DNA of 6,848 nucleotides from an uncultured Eggerthellaceae bacterium. GTDB taxonomy: Bacteria > Actinomycetota > Coriobacteriia > Coriobacteriales > Eggerthellaceae. Numbering within the stretch: position 1 is the stretch's first letter; every line of letters starts with the position of its first letter. Position numbers and translations under genes: made by a program. The notes under the pieces were generated by a model. The model was not told the DNA's origin, did no database searches, and saw only the letters and a program-made list of their open reading frames with translations. The stretch covers positions 1 through 6,848 of the forward strand of contig CAJUFC010000113.1 in NCBI GenBank assembly GCA_910585565.1, given 5' to 3'. Shown piece after piece: positions 1-5,809 of the stretch.

Positions 1-1
1 G

Positions 2-1306
2 GGCGACGAGGGCACCGTCGTGCTCGAGCGCGAGCCGGGGGAGGACTGGGGGTTCGTCTTCGACGACGTGATCTTCGACGACGTGCGCCTGTGCCGCAAC
101 GCATGTACGTTCTGCTTCATGCGTCAGCTGCCGCCGGACATGCGCGCGTCGCTGAGCATGCGCGACGACGACTTTCGGCTGAGTTTTCTCACGGGAACGT
201 TCGTGACGATGACCAACCTGACCGATGCCGACCGCCGCCGCATCATCGAGCAGCGCATCTCGCCTCTGCGCGTGTCTTTGCATGCGGTCGACCCTGCCGT
301 CCGGCGCTCGCTCATCGGGCGGCATGCGCAGGCGGGCCTTGACAACCTCGAACGCCTGCTGGATGCCGGCATCGAGCTCGACGCGCAGATCGTCCTCGTG
401 CCGGACGTGAACGACCGCGCCGTGTTGGACGAGACGCTTGCGTGGGCCTATGCGCGGCCAGGGATACGGACCGTCGGCATCGTGCCACTCGGGTTCACGC
501 GCTATCAAGACGCCTTCGACAAGAGCTTCGATGACCCAGCAGACGCCCGGCGCGTGATCGAGCAGGTCGAGCGGTTCCAAAAGCGCGCCATGGCGGAGCG
601 CGGCGAGCCGTGGGTGCATGCAGCCGACGAGCTGTATCGCAACGCCTACGGCACAGGCCTGCTTGCCCAGCTGCCCGATGCCAGCTTCTATGGCGCGTTC
701 GAGATGTACCAAGACGGCATCGGCATCATCCGCAGCGCGGTCGACGACTTCCGTGCTGCGGTGGCATGTGGCGCGGCCGCTGACGCGCGGCAGGCGCTTG
801 AGGCGGCTGGCGCGTGCGCCGTCTATGTCACCGGCGAGGCGATGCAGCCCTATATCGGGCAGCTCGTCGAGGAGGCCGGGCTGGCCGGGTGCCTGGATAT
901 CCTGACCGTCGAAAACGAGTTCTTCGGAGGAAACGTCAACGTCACGGGCCTTCTGACGGGACGCGACATAGCGCGCGCCATCGCGGCGGATGCGCGCCGG
1001 CAGCCGGATGCGCTGCCGCAGCAAGGCGCGCACCAGCAGCTGGGCGCCCAGCAGCCGGGTGCGCAAATGCCGGTCGCGCGGGAGCGGCATGACGCCCAGC
1101 AGCCGGACGCTCGAAAGCCCGCTGCGCACGCTCGCTTCTACCTCGTTCCGGACATCGTGTTCAATGCCGACGAGAAGACGCTCGACGATTGGACGTTCGA
1201 CGACATCACGTCTGCGCTCGTGCCGGAAATCGGCGACGCGGTGCATGTCGTGTCGACCAATCCGATAGACTATCTACAGCACATCACGCAGATCGCATCG
1301 TCGTAA
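2..1306 (+). CDS. DUF512-family radical SAM protein (5'-truncated by window edge)
   Basis: The reading frame is open from the first bases, so the true start and the N-terminal (PDZ-like) part of the family lie upstream; 434 residues are visible. Seen: a CxxxCxxC cluster, CRNACTFC (C31, C35, C38 counting from base 2), which would bind the [4Fe-4S] cluster of a radical SAM enzyme. It is followed by the family-typical DDDFRLSFLTG, SPLRVSLHA, QIVLVPDVNDR and IVPLGFTRYQ segments. The C-terminal DUF512 part includes ENEFFGGNVNVTGLLTG. Known: the family occurs in cyanobacteria, Clostridia and relatives and its reaction is not established. A proline/glutamine/alanine-rich insertion of about 46 codons (bases ~995-1132) interrupts the C-terminal domain just before FYLVPDIVF. 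The stop is 8 bp before der, so the two are probably one transcript. Family assignment is firm; function is unknown. Confidence 0.9.
   Translation, partial: GDEGTVVLEREPGEDWGFVFDDVIFDDVRLCRNACTFCFMRQLPPDMRASLSMRDDDFRLSFLTGTFVTMTNLTDADRRRIIEQRISPLRVSLHAVDPAVRRSLIGRHAQAGLDNLERLLDAGIELDAQIVLVPDVNDRAVLDETLAWAYARPGIRTVGIVPLGFTRYQDAFDKSFDDPADARRVIEQVERFQKRAMAERGEPWVHAADELYRNAYGTGLLAQLPDASFYGAFEMYQDGIGIIRSAVDDFRAAVACGAAADARQALEAAGACAVYVTGEAMQPYIGQLVEEAGLAGCLDILTVENEFFGGNVNVTGLLTGRDIARAIAADARRQPDALPQQGAHQQLGAQQPGAQMPVARERHDAQQPDARKPAAHARFYLVPDIVFNADEKTLDDWTFDDITSALVPEIGDAVHVVSTNPIDYLQHITQIASS
1043..1110 (+). repeat. Degenerate in-frame direct repeat inside the DUF512 gene
   Basis: Two 20-base units at 1043-1062 and 1091-1110 match at 17 of 20 positions and share the core CGCCCAGCAGCCGG. 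They lie exactly 48 bases apart, so the frame is kept. A weaker related stretch (CAGCCGGATGC) sits at 1001-1011. They encode the similar peptides GAQQPGA and DAQQPDA. This suggests the low-complexity insertion grew by in-frame duplication. The surrounding domain residues look intact, so it is probably a tolerated surface loop. Confidence 0.7.
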
Positions 1307-1314
1307 GGACCATC

Positions 1315-2655
1315 ATGGCATTGCCTCTCGTCGCCATCGTCGGACGCCCCAACGTGGGCAAGTCCACGCTGGTCAACCGCATCGCCCAGACCAATGACGC
1401 CATCGTGCACGAGATGCGCGGCGTCACGCGCGACCGCAGCTATCATCGCGCCGACTGGAATGGGCTGGACTTCATGCTCGTCGACACGGGCGGCATCGAG
1501 GTGGCCTCTGACGATGCGTTCCAGGGCTCCATACGCGCACAGGCGTTGGAGGCGGCGTCTCAGGCAGATGCCATCCTGTTCGTCGTGGATGGCCGCGTGG
1601 GCCTGCAGACCGACGACGAGGACGTCGCCAAGATTCTGCAAAAGGCGCATGCGCCCGTGATGGTGGTCGTGAACAAGATGGACACGCCCAACCGCGAAGA
1701 CGACATCTGGGAGTTTTACAACTTGGGGCTGGGCGAGCTGTGGCCCGTGTCGGCGGCCCACGGGCATGGCACGGGCGACCTGCTTGACGAGGTGGTCAGG
1801 CACCTGCGCGAGAGCGCTGCAGCCTCAGGCGCAGATGCGGGCATATCAGAGCCGGAAGGCGCCGAGGAAGCCATCAACGTCGCCATCATCGGCCGCCCGA
1901 ACGCGGGCAAGTCGTCGCTCACCAACCGTCTCACCAAGAACGACCGCTCCATCGTGAGCCCGGTGTCTGGCACCACGCGTGACGCCATCGACACGCTCGT
2001 CGAGCATGACGGCACGTTCTATCGCATCGTGGACACGGCTGGCCTGCGCCGCAAGAGCCAGATCGACGAGGACGTGGAGTATTACGGATACGTGCGCGCC
2101 ATGAAGGCGATTGACCGCGCCGACGTGGCCGTCTTGGTGATGGATGCCTCCATCGGCATCACCAACGAGGACCAGCGCGTGGCCAACTACGCCGAGGAGC
2201 GCGGGTGCGCCCTCATCGTCGTCCTCAACAAGTGGGACTTGGTCGCGGGCCCCGAGGCGAAGCAAGACGTGCGCGACGCCCTGGAAGAGGACATGCAGTT
2301 CGTGGGCTATGCGCCTGACGTGGCCATATCGGCCCTGACTGGCAAGGGCGTCGACAAGGTGTGGGCGGCCATCGACAAGGCGTACGCCAGCTTCACCACC
2401 GAGATATCCACGTCGCGCCTCAACCGCTGGATGGCCGAGATCCAGGAGAGCGGATACACGGTCACCAAGGGCAAGGCGATTCTGCGCGTGAAGTACGTGA
2501 CGCAGACGGGAAGCCGTCCGCCGCGCTTCACGTTCTTCTGCAACCGCCCCGACATCGTGACCGACAACTACAAGCGCTTCCTGGAGAATCGCTTGCGCAA
2601 GACGTTCGACCTCGCCGGCACGCCCGTGCGGCTCGGCTTCAAGAAGAAGGACTAG
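1315..2655 (+). CDS. der: Ribosome assembly GTPase Der (EngA)
   Basis: A 446-residue protein with the tandem G-domain layout diagnostic of Der, an essential GTPase that acts in maturation of the 50S ribosomal subunit. First G domain: GRPNVGKS (10-17), DTGG (57-60), NKMD (120-123) and the SA of G5 (146-147). Second G domain: GRPNAGKS (193-200), DTAG (240-243), NKWD (305-308) and SALTG (339-343). A KH-like C-terminal domain follows (about 365-446) with the RPPRFTFFCN segment and a basic tail. The two G domains are joined by an acidic, alanine-rich linker (about 167-186). Length is normal for the family. The start at 1315 is chosen because the G1 strand begins at once (MALPLVAIVG) and AAGGA lies 5 bases upstream, overlapping the preceding stop; the frame is open further upstream but that stretch overlaps the DUF512 gene. 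All nucleotide-binding motifs are intact. Confidence 0.97.
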   Translation: MALPLVAIVGRPNVGKSTLVNRIAQTNDAIVHEMRGVTRDRSYHRADWNGLDFMLVDTGGIEVASDDAFQGSIRAQALEAASQADAILFVVDGRVGLQTDDEDVAKILQKAHAPVMVVVNKMDTPNREDDIWEFYNLGLGELWPVSAAHGHGTGDLLDEVVRHLRESAAASGADAGISEPEGAEEAINVAIIGRPNAGKSSLTNRLTKNDRSIVSPVSGTTRDAIDTLVEHDGTFYRIVDTAGLRRKSQIDEDVEYYGYVRAMKAIDRADVAVLVMDASIGITNEDQRVANYAEERGCALIVVLNKWDLVAGPEAKQDVRDALEEDMQFVGYAPDVAISALTGKGVDKVWAAIDKAYASFTTEISTSRLNRWMAEIQESGYTVTKGKAILRVKYVTQTGSRPPRFTFFCNRPDIVTDNYKRFLENRLRKTFDLAGTPVRLGFKKKD

Positions 2656-2660
2656 GCTTC

Positions 2661-3320
2661 ATGGCATATATGCTGCAAGATGGCGCCACGGCTGCGGCGT
2701 TTGTGTTCGCTCTGTTCGTGGTGACGTTCCTGTTGGGATCGATTCCCTGGGGGGTCATCATCTCCAAGACGTTCTTCTCCAAAGACCTGCGCGACGAGGG
2801 CTCGGGCAACATCGGCACGACCAACGCGATGCGCACCATGGGGAAGAAGGGCGGCGCAGCCGTGTTCGTGCTGGACTTCGGCAAGGGCGTCTTGTCGGGC
2901 CTTCTGGGGTTTTGGCTCGCCGGGGCGCTGCTCGAGGCGGGCTGCTCGTTTTGGCAGCTGCCGTTCGCGGTGGCGTTCGCCGGGTGCATCTGGGGCCACA
3001 TCTTCAGCCCGTGGCTGAAATTCAAGGGCGGCAAGGGCATCGCGGTCGCCGTTGGCTGCCTCTTTTTCGTGTTCGGCTGGTGGGGAACGCTGCTTGAGCT
3101 TGGAATATTCATCGTGGTGGTGCTGGTGACGCGCCAGGTGTCTGCAGGGTCGCTGTCGGCAGCCATCGCGTGCCCGTTCCTGGCGTTTTACTTCTACGCC
3201 GGCGATTGGGTGAGCGCCATCATCATCTCGCTGGCCGCGCTCACCATCATCTGGGCGCATCGGGAGAACATACGCCGTCTGTGGAACGGCACCGAGAGCA
3301 AGATCGGGAGGCGCGCATGA
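2661..3320 (+). CDS. plsY: Glycerol-3-phosphate acyltransferase PlsY
   Basis: A 219-residue integral membrane protein. PlsY transfers an acyl group from acyl-phosphate (made by PlsX, not seen here) to the sn-1 position of glycerol-3-phosphate, the first step of phosphatidic acid synthesis. Seen: the three conserved family motifs, GSGNIGTTNAMRT (47-59), FKGGKGIA (121-128) and AHRENIRRLWNGTESK (199-214). Hydrophobic stretches lie at about 12-35, 67-92, 101-119, 127-157 and 165-198, consistent with the usual five-segment topology. The chosen ATG has AAGGA 9 bases upstream; the ATG at 2670 is too far from it. The gene starts 5 bp after der and overlaps gpsA by 4 bp (ATGA), so PlsY lies next to the enzyme that makes its substrate. 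Length is typical. Confidence 0.96.
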   Translation: MAYMLQDGATAAAFVFALFVVTFLLGSIPWGVIISKTFFSKDLRDEGSGNIGTTNAMRTMGKKGGAAVFVLDFGKGVLSGLLGFWLAGALLEAGCSFWQLPFAVAFAGCIWGHIFSPWLKFKGGKGIAVAVGCLFFVFGWWGTLLELGIFIVVVLVTRQVSAGSLSAAIACPFLAFYFYAGDWVSAIIISLAALTIIWAHRENIRRLWNGTESKIGRRA

Positions 3321-4324
3321 GGGTAGCGGTAATCGGGGCTGGCAGCTGGGGCACTGCCTTGGCGCAGGTGCTCGGAGGCAAGGGCTGCTCGGTCGTGTTG
3401 TGGGCGCGCGAGGATGCGGTCGCACGCGCGATTAACGAGAGCCACCACAACCCCAAATATCTGACGCACGCCACGCTGTCCGAGAACGTGACGTGCACCA
3501 CCTCATCGGCAGATGCGTTGGCTGGCGCGGATGCGGTGGTGCTCGCGTGTCCGTCCCAGTACATGCGCACGACGGCGCGCATGCTGGCGCCTGATCTGGG
3601 CGCAAGCGTGCCGGTGGTCATCTGCTCCAAGGGCGTGGAGGCAGAAACGGGCCTGCTCATGACGCAGGTGGTCGTCGAGGAGGTGGGGTCCCCCCAGCGC
3701 GTCGCGGTGCTTTCGGGCCCCACGCACGCCGAGGAGGTGATCGAGCGGCAGCCATCTGCCACGGTCATCGCCAGCGAGGACGCCTCGACGGCGACGCTCT
3801 TCCAGGAGCTGTTCTTCACGGACCGCTTCCGCACCTATGTGTCGGATGACCCGACTGGCGTGGAGTTGTGCGGCGCGTTCAAGAACGTTATCGCCATCGC
3901 TGTGGGCATCTCGTACGGCATGGGCTTCGGTGACAATACGGCAGCGCTGCTCATCACGCGCGGCCTCGCCGAGATGAGCCGCATGGTGGTGGCGTGCGGC
4001 GGCAATGCGCTCACGTGCATGGGGCTGGCCGGCGCGGGCGACATGGTCGTCACGTGCATGTCGCGCCATTCGCGCAACCGTCGGTTCGGCCAAGACTACG
4101 TTGCCGAGGGCAAGACGCTTGCCGACTTCGAGCGAGACACGCATATGGTGGTGGAGGGCGCGGTCGCCTGCAAGACGCTCGAGACGCTGTCGGTTCGCCA
4201 CAGCATCGAGCTGCCCCTTACCGATGCCGTGCGCCAGATGACCTGGGGCACCGGCGACCTCAAGACACTCGCGCGCAACCTCTTCACCCGTCCCCTCACC
4301 ACCGAATTCTACGGCCTCGGGTAA
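3317..4324 (+). CDS. gpsA: NAD(P)H-dependent glycerol-3-phosphate dehydrogenase
   Basis: A 335-residue cytosolic enzyme that reduces dihydroxyacetone phosphate to sn-glycerol-3-phosphate, the head-group precursor for phospholipids. Seen: the N-terminal Rossmann motif GAGSWGTA (7-14), SKG (104-106), GPTHAEEV (134-141, usually GPSHAEEV), the ELCGAFKNVIAIA helix with the conserved lysine K189, GFGDNT (203-208), GLAGAGD (236-242) and HSRNRR (251-256). Together these cover the NAD-binding domain and the helical C-terminal substrate domain. GGGAGG lies 5 bases before the start, and the ATG overlaps the plsY stop in ATGA, which suggests translational coupling. The frame is open upstream but that part lies within plsY. 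The gene ends the operon: the next gene is convergent, 15 bp away. No sign of damage. Confidence 0.97.
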   Translation: MRVAVIGAGSWGTALAQVLGGKGCSVVLWAREDAVARAINESHHNPKYLTHATLSENVTCTTSSADALAGADAVVLACPSQYMRTTARMLAPDLGASVPVVICSKGVEAETGLLMTQVVVEEVGSPQRVAVLSGPTHAEEVIERQPSATVIASEDASTATLFQELFFTDRFRTYVSDDPTGVELCGAFKNVIAIAVGISYGMGFGDNTAALLITRGLAEMSRMVVACGGNALTCMGLAGAGDMVVTCMSRHSRNRRFGQDYVAEGKTLADFERDTHMVVEGAVACKTLETLSVRHSIELPLTDAVRQMTWGTGDLKTLARNLFTRPLTTEFYGLG

Positions 4325-4325
4325 G

Positions 4326-4344
4326 GCTAGCGTGTTGCGTTAGC
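4326..4344. other. Small inverted repeat between convergent gpsA and toxin genes
   Basis: GCTAGCG (4326-4332) and CGTTAGC (4338-4344) form a 7-base stem with one mismatch around TGTTG, covering the 15-bp gap between the two stop codons and reaching the toxin stop. No T-run follows on either strand, so it does not qualify as a standard intrinsic terminator. It may weakly help transcript ends, or be chance. Confidence 0.3.
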
Positions 4345-4609
4345 GGGCCATGCGTTGGTGGACGAGGCCGAGGACGTTTACGGCGTCGGAGTCTGGGTCG
4401 TATTGAGTGACGATATCGAAGGGGTTTACGGGAATCTTCCGTATGCCTTCTCCGAAGAGTTGCGTGAGGGAAACGGGAACGTCGAGCGAACCCATGCTAG
4501 GGATGACTTCGAGGACCGAGAGCGTGCGAAGGATGTTCCTATAGACTCTGTCGGAGGTCACTGCCGTCAGGTCGCTTTTGAACTCGGCGGTGATGCGCAC
4601 CTCAGCCAT
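4340..4609 (-). CDS. RelE/ParE-like toxin of a type II toxin-antitoxin pair
   Basis: An 89-residue protein, the size of RelE/ParE-superfamily toxins. Seen: an N-terminal strand (MAEVRITAEF), a helical segment, then the C-terminal IRKIPVNPFDIVTQYD...VNVLGLVHQRMAR, which fits the family pattern of an Arg/Lys-led strand, an aromatic-rich strand and a final strand ending in basic residues. Known: RelE members cleave mRNA on the ribosome, while ParE members poison DNA gyrase; the sequence does not let me choose. The ATG at 4609 is preferred over one at 4654 because it overlaps the antitoxin end by 8 bp (ATGGCTGA), with GAGG 5 bases upstream inside the antitoxin gene, the usual coupled arrangement. 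The gene converges on gpsA. It is identified as much by context as by sequence. Confidence 0.75.
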   Translation of the reverse strand: MAEVRITAEFKSDLTAVTSDRVYRNILRTLSVLEVIPSMGSLDVPVSLTQLFGEGIRKIPVNPFDIVTQYDPDSDAVNVLGLVHQRMAR

Positions 4610-4904
4610 CGAGACCTCGCTCTGCCAGCATGTCAGCGACGAACCCTTGCACATCAGTGGTGTAGCGGCCGTTTTCGATGTCTTGGAGGCCTCGGCGGAT
4701 TACGTATTCCATTTCGGCCTCGTAGCGCGCTTCCTCTCGGGCTTGTTGCAGCTCGCGTTCGAATATGTCCTCTGAGCAGAATATGTAGGCACCGTTGCCG
4801 TTCTCGGTGATGTACACAACCTGCTGGTCGGCCACGTCCTTCACCTCGCGTTGGCGATTGGCGAGAGCAGTTGACGAATAAATGGAACCCTTGGGCGCAA
4901 TCAT
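4602..4904 (-). CDS. Phd/YefM-like antitoxin
   Basis: A 100-residue protein placed directly upstream of, and overlapping, the toxin gene. Seen: residues about 10-45 (STALANRQREVKDVAD, then VVYITENGNGAYIF) follow the Phd/YefM N-terminal fold, a helix followed by the 'viVTrnGkpvavl' strand pair that dimerises and binds DNA. The C-terminal half (EDIFERELQQAREEARYEAEMEY, then GLQDIENGRYTT) is acidic and helical, as expected for the toxin-wrapping tail. Known: such antitoxins neutralise the toxin and, with it, repress their own promoter. A strong ribosome-binding site (GAGGGAGA at 4909-4916) lies 5 bases from the ATG. A TATAAT promoter with an inverted repeat lies just upstream. The DNA is visibly less GC-rich than the operon to the left, consistent with horizontal gain. 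Confidence 0.8.
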   Translation of the reverse strand: MIAPKGSIYSSTALANRQREVKDVADQQVVYITENGNGAYIFCSEDIFERELQQAREEARYEAEMEYVIRRGLQDIENGRYTTDVQGFVADMLAERGLDG

Positions 4905-4933
4905 AGTCTCTCCCTCAGATGAGATATCGTGGT

Positions 4934-4981
4934 AGATATCATAGCAGCATTATAGATAGGATACGATACATAATGATATCT
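4934..4981 (-). promoter_or_regulatory. Promoter and putative operator of the antitoxin-toxin operon
   Basis: Reading the minus strand, a perfect TATAAT lies at 4954-4949, about 45 bases before the antitoxin start. No good -35 hexamer sits 17 bases further up. Perfect 9-bp inverted repeats AGATATCAT (4934-4942) and ATGATATCT (4973-4981) straddle the -10. One arm covers the expected transcription start and the other the -35 position. A further GATATC lies at 4923-4928. This layout fits autorepression by the antitoxin or the toxin-antitoxin complex, or repression by the neighbouring helix-turn-helix protein. Confidence 0.65.
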
Positions 4982-5017
4982 GCAATCATTGTGTTTACTG
5001 AAGGTGCCATTATGCAG

Positions 5018-5033
5018 GAGGCGCTGGCGCCTC
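5018..5033 (-). terminator. GC-rich hairpin just after the regulator stop codon
   Basis: GAGGCGC (5018-5024) and GCGCCTC (5027-5033) are a perfect 7-bp inverted repeat with a two-base centre (functionally a 6-bp stem with a 4-base loop), one base after the TAA of the helix-turn-helix gene. No T-tract follows on the minus strand (next bases CTGCATAATGG), so intrinsic termination is doubtful. It could pause or partly attenuate read-through into the antitoxin gene, or stabilise the 3' end. Confidence 0.35.
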
Positions 5034-5034
5034 G

Positions 5035-5589
5035 TTAGTCGTCGACGGTGAGAAGGTCTATGAGGCTGACTCCGAAGGCGTTGGCTATGCTGATGAGGGT
5101 GCTGAGCCATGGGTTGGCAGGGCTGCCCGGCCGCGATTCTCCCTTTTCTAGGAAGTGGTAGTGGTTGTACGTAATTCCGGCGATGCGTGCCACATCCTCT
5201 TGGCTCAAATTCCTGTCCCAACGAAGGCGTTGCAAATGATCTCCGAGGGCTTTTGAGAATGCCTCAGGATTGTGGTAGATCGAATCGTCATCGTCGTTCG
5301 CATAATACCTCTCGTACGCTTCAGTATGCGAATCATCGACATCAAGCAAATCGAGAATGCTTACCCCAAACGCATCAGCGAGTGCGAGCAACGTATAGAG
5401 CTTTGGATTCATCGGAGTTCCGATATTCGATTCTCCGCGTTCATATTTCAGATACGTGAATGGCGATACGAACGCGGTGTACGCTGTGCGTTCTTGGCTG
5501 AGGCCACGTTCCTTTCGAAGTCGCTTGAAACGACGGGATAGCTTCTTGGCGAATTCCTCATGCGAGATGTGTTGAGTTTGTTCATTCAT
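5035..5589 (-). CDS. Tandem two-domain Xre/Cro-type helix-turn-helix regulator
   Basis: A 184-residue DNA-binding protein of two homologous halves. Residues 11-86 and 109-184 are each exactly 76 long, align without gaps and are identical at 38 positions by hand count. Each half has a helix-turn-helix (RLRKERGLSQERTA and RLRWDRNLSQEDVA), the GES/NP segment and an AFGVS..DLL.VDD end. Between them is a 22-residue acidic, tyrosine-rich linker (87-108, with DDDD). No catalytic, sensor or protease domain is visible. The second half keeps a more canonical helix-turn-helix (DVARIAGITYNHYHFLEKGES) than the first (RTAYTAFVSPFTYLKYERGES). The frame stays open to 5811, but the upstream part overlaps the probable promoter and does not look protein-like. 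It is codirectional with, and 130 bp upstream of, the antitoxin gene, so it may regulate that cassette and itself. Targets are unknown. Confidence 0.85.
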   Translation of the reverse strand: MNEQTQHISHEEFAKKLSRRFKRLRKERGLSQERTAYTAFVSPFTYLKYERGESNIGTPMNPKLYTLLALADAFGVSILDLLDVDDSHTEAYERYYANDDDDSIYHNPEAFSKALGDHLQRLRWDRNLSQEDVARIAGITYNHYHFLEKGESRPGSPANPWLSTLISIANAFGVSLIDLLTVDD

Positions 5590-5594
5590 CCTCC
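5590..5594 (-). promoter_or_regulatory. Ribosome-binding site touching the start codon of the regulator gene
   Basis: A perfect GGAGG lies immediately next to the ATG at 5589 with no spacer, where about 5-9 bases is normal. No other in-frame ATG, GTG or TTG nearby gives a better arrangement, so the start is kept. Initiation may be weak, or the real initiation site may differ. Confidence 0.5.
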
Positions 5595-5609
5595 GATTAT
5601 TGAAAAACC

Positions 5610-5661
5610 TTACATAGATATTATGATGTAAATCATGTAATGTGTATCTAATACTGGATAC
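5610..5661 (-). promoter_or_regulatory. Putative promoter and operator cluster of the regulator gene
   Basis: On the minus strand, CATAAT (5625-5620) is one base off the -10 consensus and would give a leader of about 20-25 bases. The -35 position (5648-5643, GATACA) matches poorly. The stretch is packed with short symmetric sequences: TTACAT at 5610-5615 with ATGTAA at 5626-5631 and 5635-5640, ATGAT/ATCAT within 5623-5636, and GTATC/GATAC at 5644-5648 and 5657-5661. AGATATTAT (5616-5624), overlapping the -10, differs by one base from the AGATATCAT arm at the antitoxin promoter. Autoregulation is the likely reading; the binding protein is inferred. Confidence 0.45.
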
Positions 5662-5784
5662 GTGAATGCATACAACATGACGAAACGCAGGGTGCAATTG
5701 ATATTGCCGCACTGAGATATGGGAAAGGGGAGGATATGTCGCTAGGCAGTTAGTCCAGAGCAATTCATACGCACAGATTAAAAT

Positions 5785-5809
5785 GGCGCCCGCCTGAAAG
5801 GCGAGCGCC
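5785..5809 (-). terminator. Strong hairpin with T-rich flank on the minus strand
   Basis: Arms 5785-5795 and 5799-5809 pair over 11 bases with one mismatch, around a GAA loop. On the minus strand the hairpin is followed by ATTTTAATC, an imperfect T-tract, so it could terminate leftward transcription. No leftward gene is recognisable to its right. It may therefore insulate the regulator gene, end a small RNA, or serve in the rightward leader. Confidence 0.4.

Noticed and set aside
1270..1803. A 177-codon minus-strand open frame opposite der
   Set aside because: Explained by GC-rich codon bias of der on the other strand; no independent signals.
2652..3425. A 257-codon open frame on the minus strand across plsY and the start of gpsA
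   Set aside because: It lies opposite two clear genes, its product is Arg/His/Pro-rich low-complexity sequence typical of GC-rich antisense frames, and it shows no family resemblance.
3503..4201. A 232-codon minus-strand open frame opposite gpsA
   Set aside because: Antisense shadow of a fully conserved gene; the His/Arg/Ala-rich product has no recognisable domain.
4355..4810. A 151-codon plus-strand open frame across the toxin-antitoxin genes
   Set aside because: The opposite strand has a well-formed overlapping antitoxin-toxin pair with ribosome-binding sites and promoter; this frame has none of these and no family resemblance.
4901..5221. A 106-codon minus-strand open frame overlapping the regulator's 3' half and the antitoxin promoter
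   Set aside because: It overlaps the regulator in another frame, crosses the promoter and operator, and its His/Arg/Gln-rich product looks non-coding.
4325..5748. Possible flanking repeats of a mobile element around the island (GGCTAGCG near 4325 and CGCTAGGC near 5740)
   Set aside because: The match is a short, imperfect inverted 8-mer; no transposase, integrase or target duplication is visible.
5736..5753. A five-codon mini-ORF (MSLGS) preceded by GGAGG
   Set aside because: The spacing is only two bases, nothing downstream is coupled to it, and such mini-ORFs arise easily by chance.
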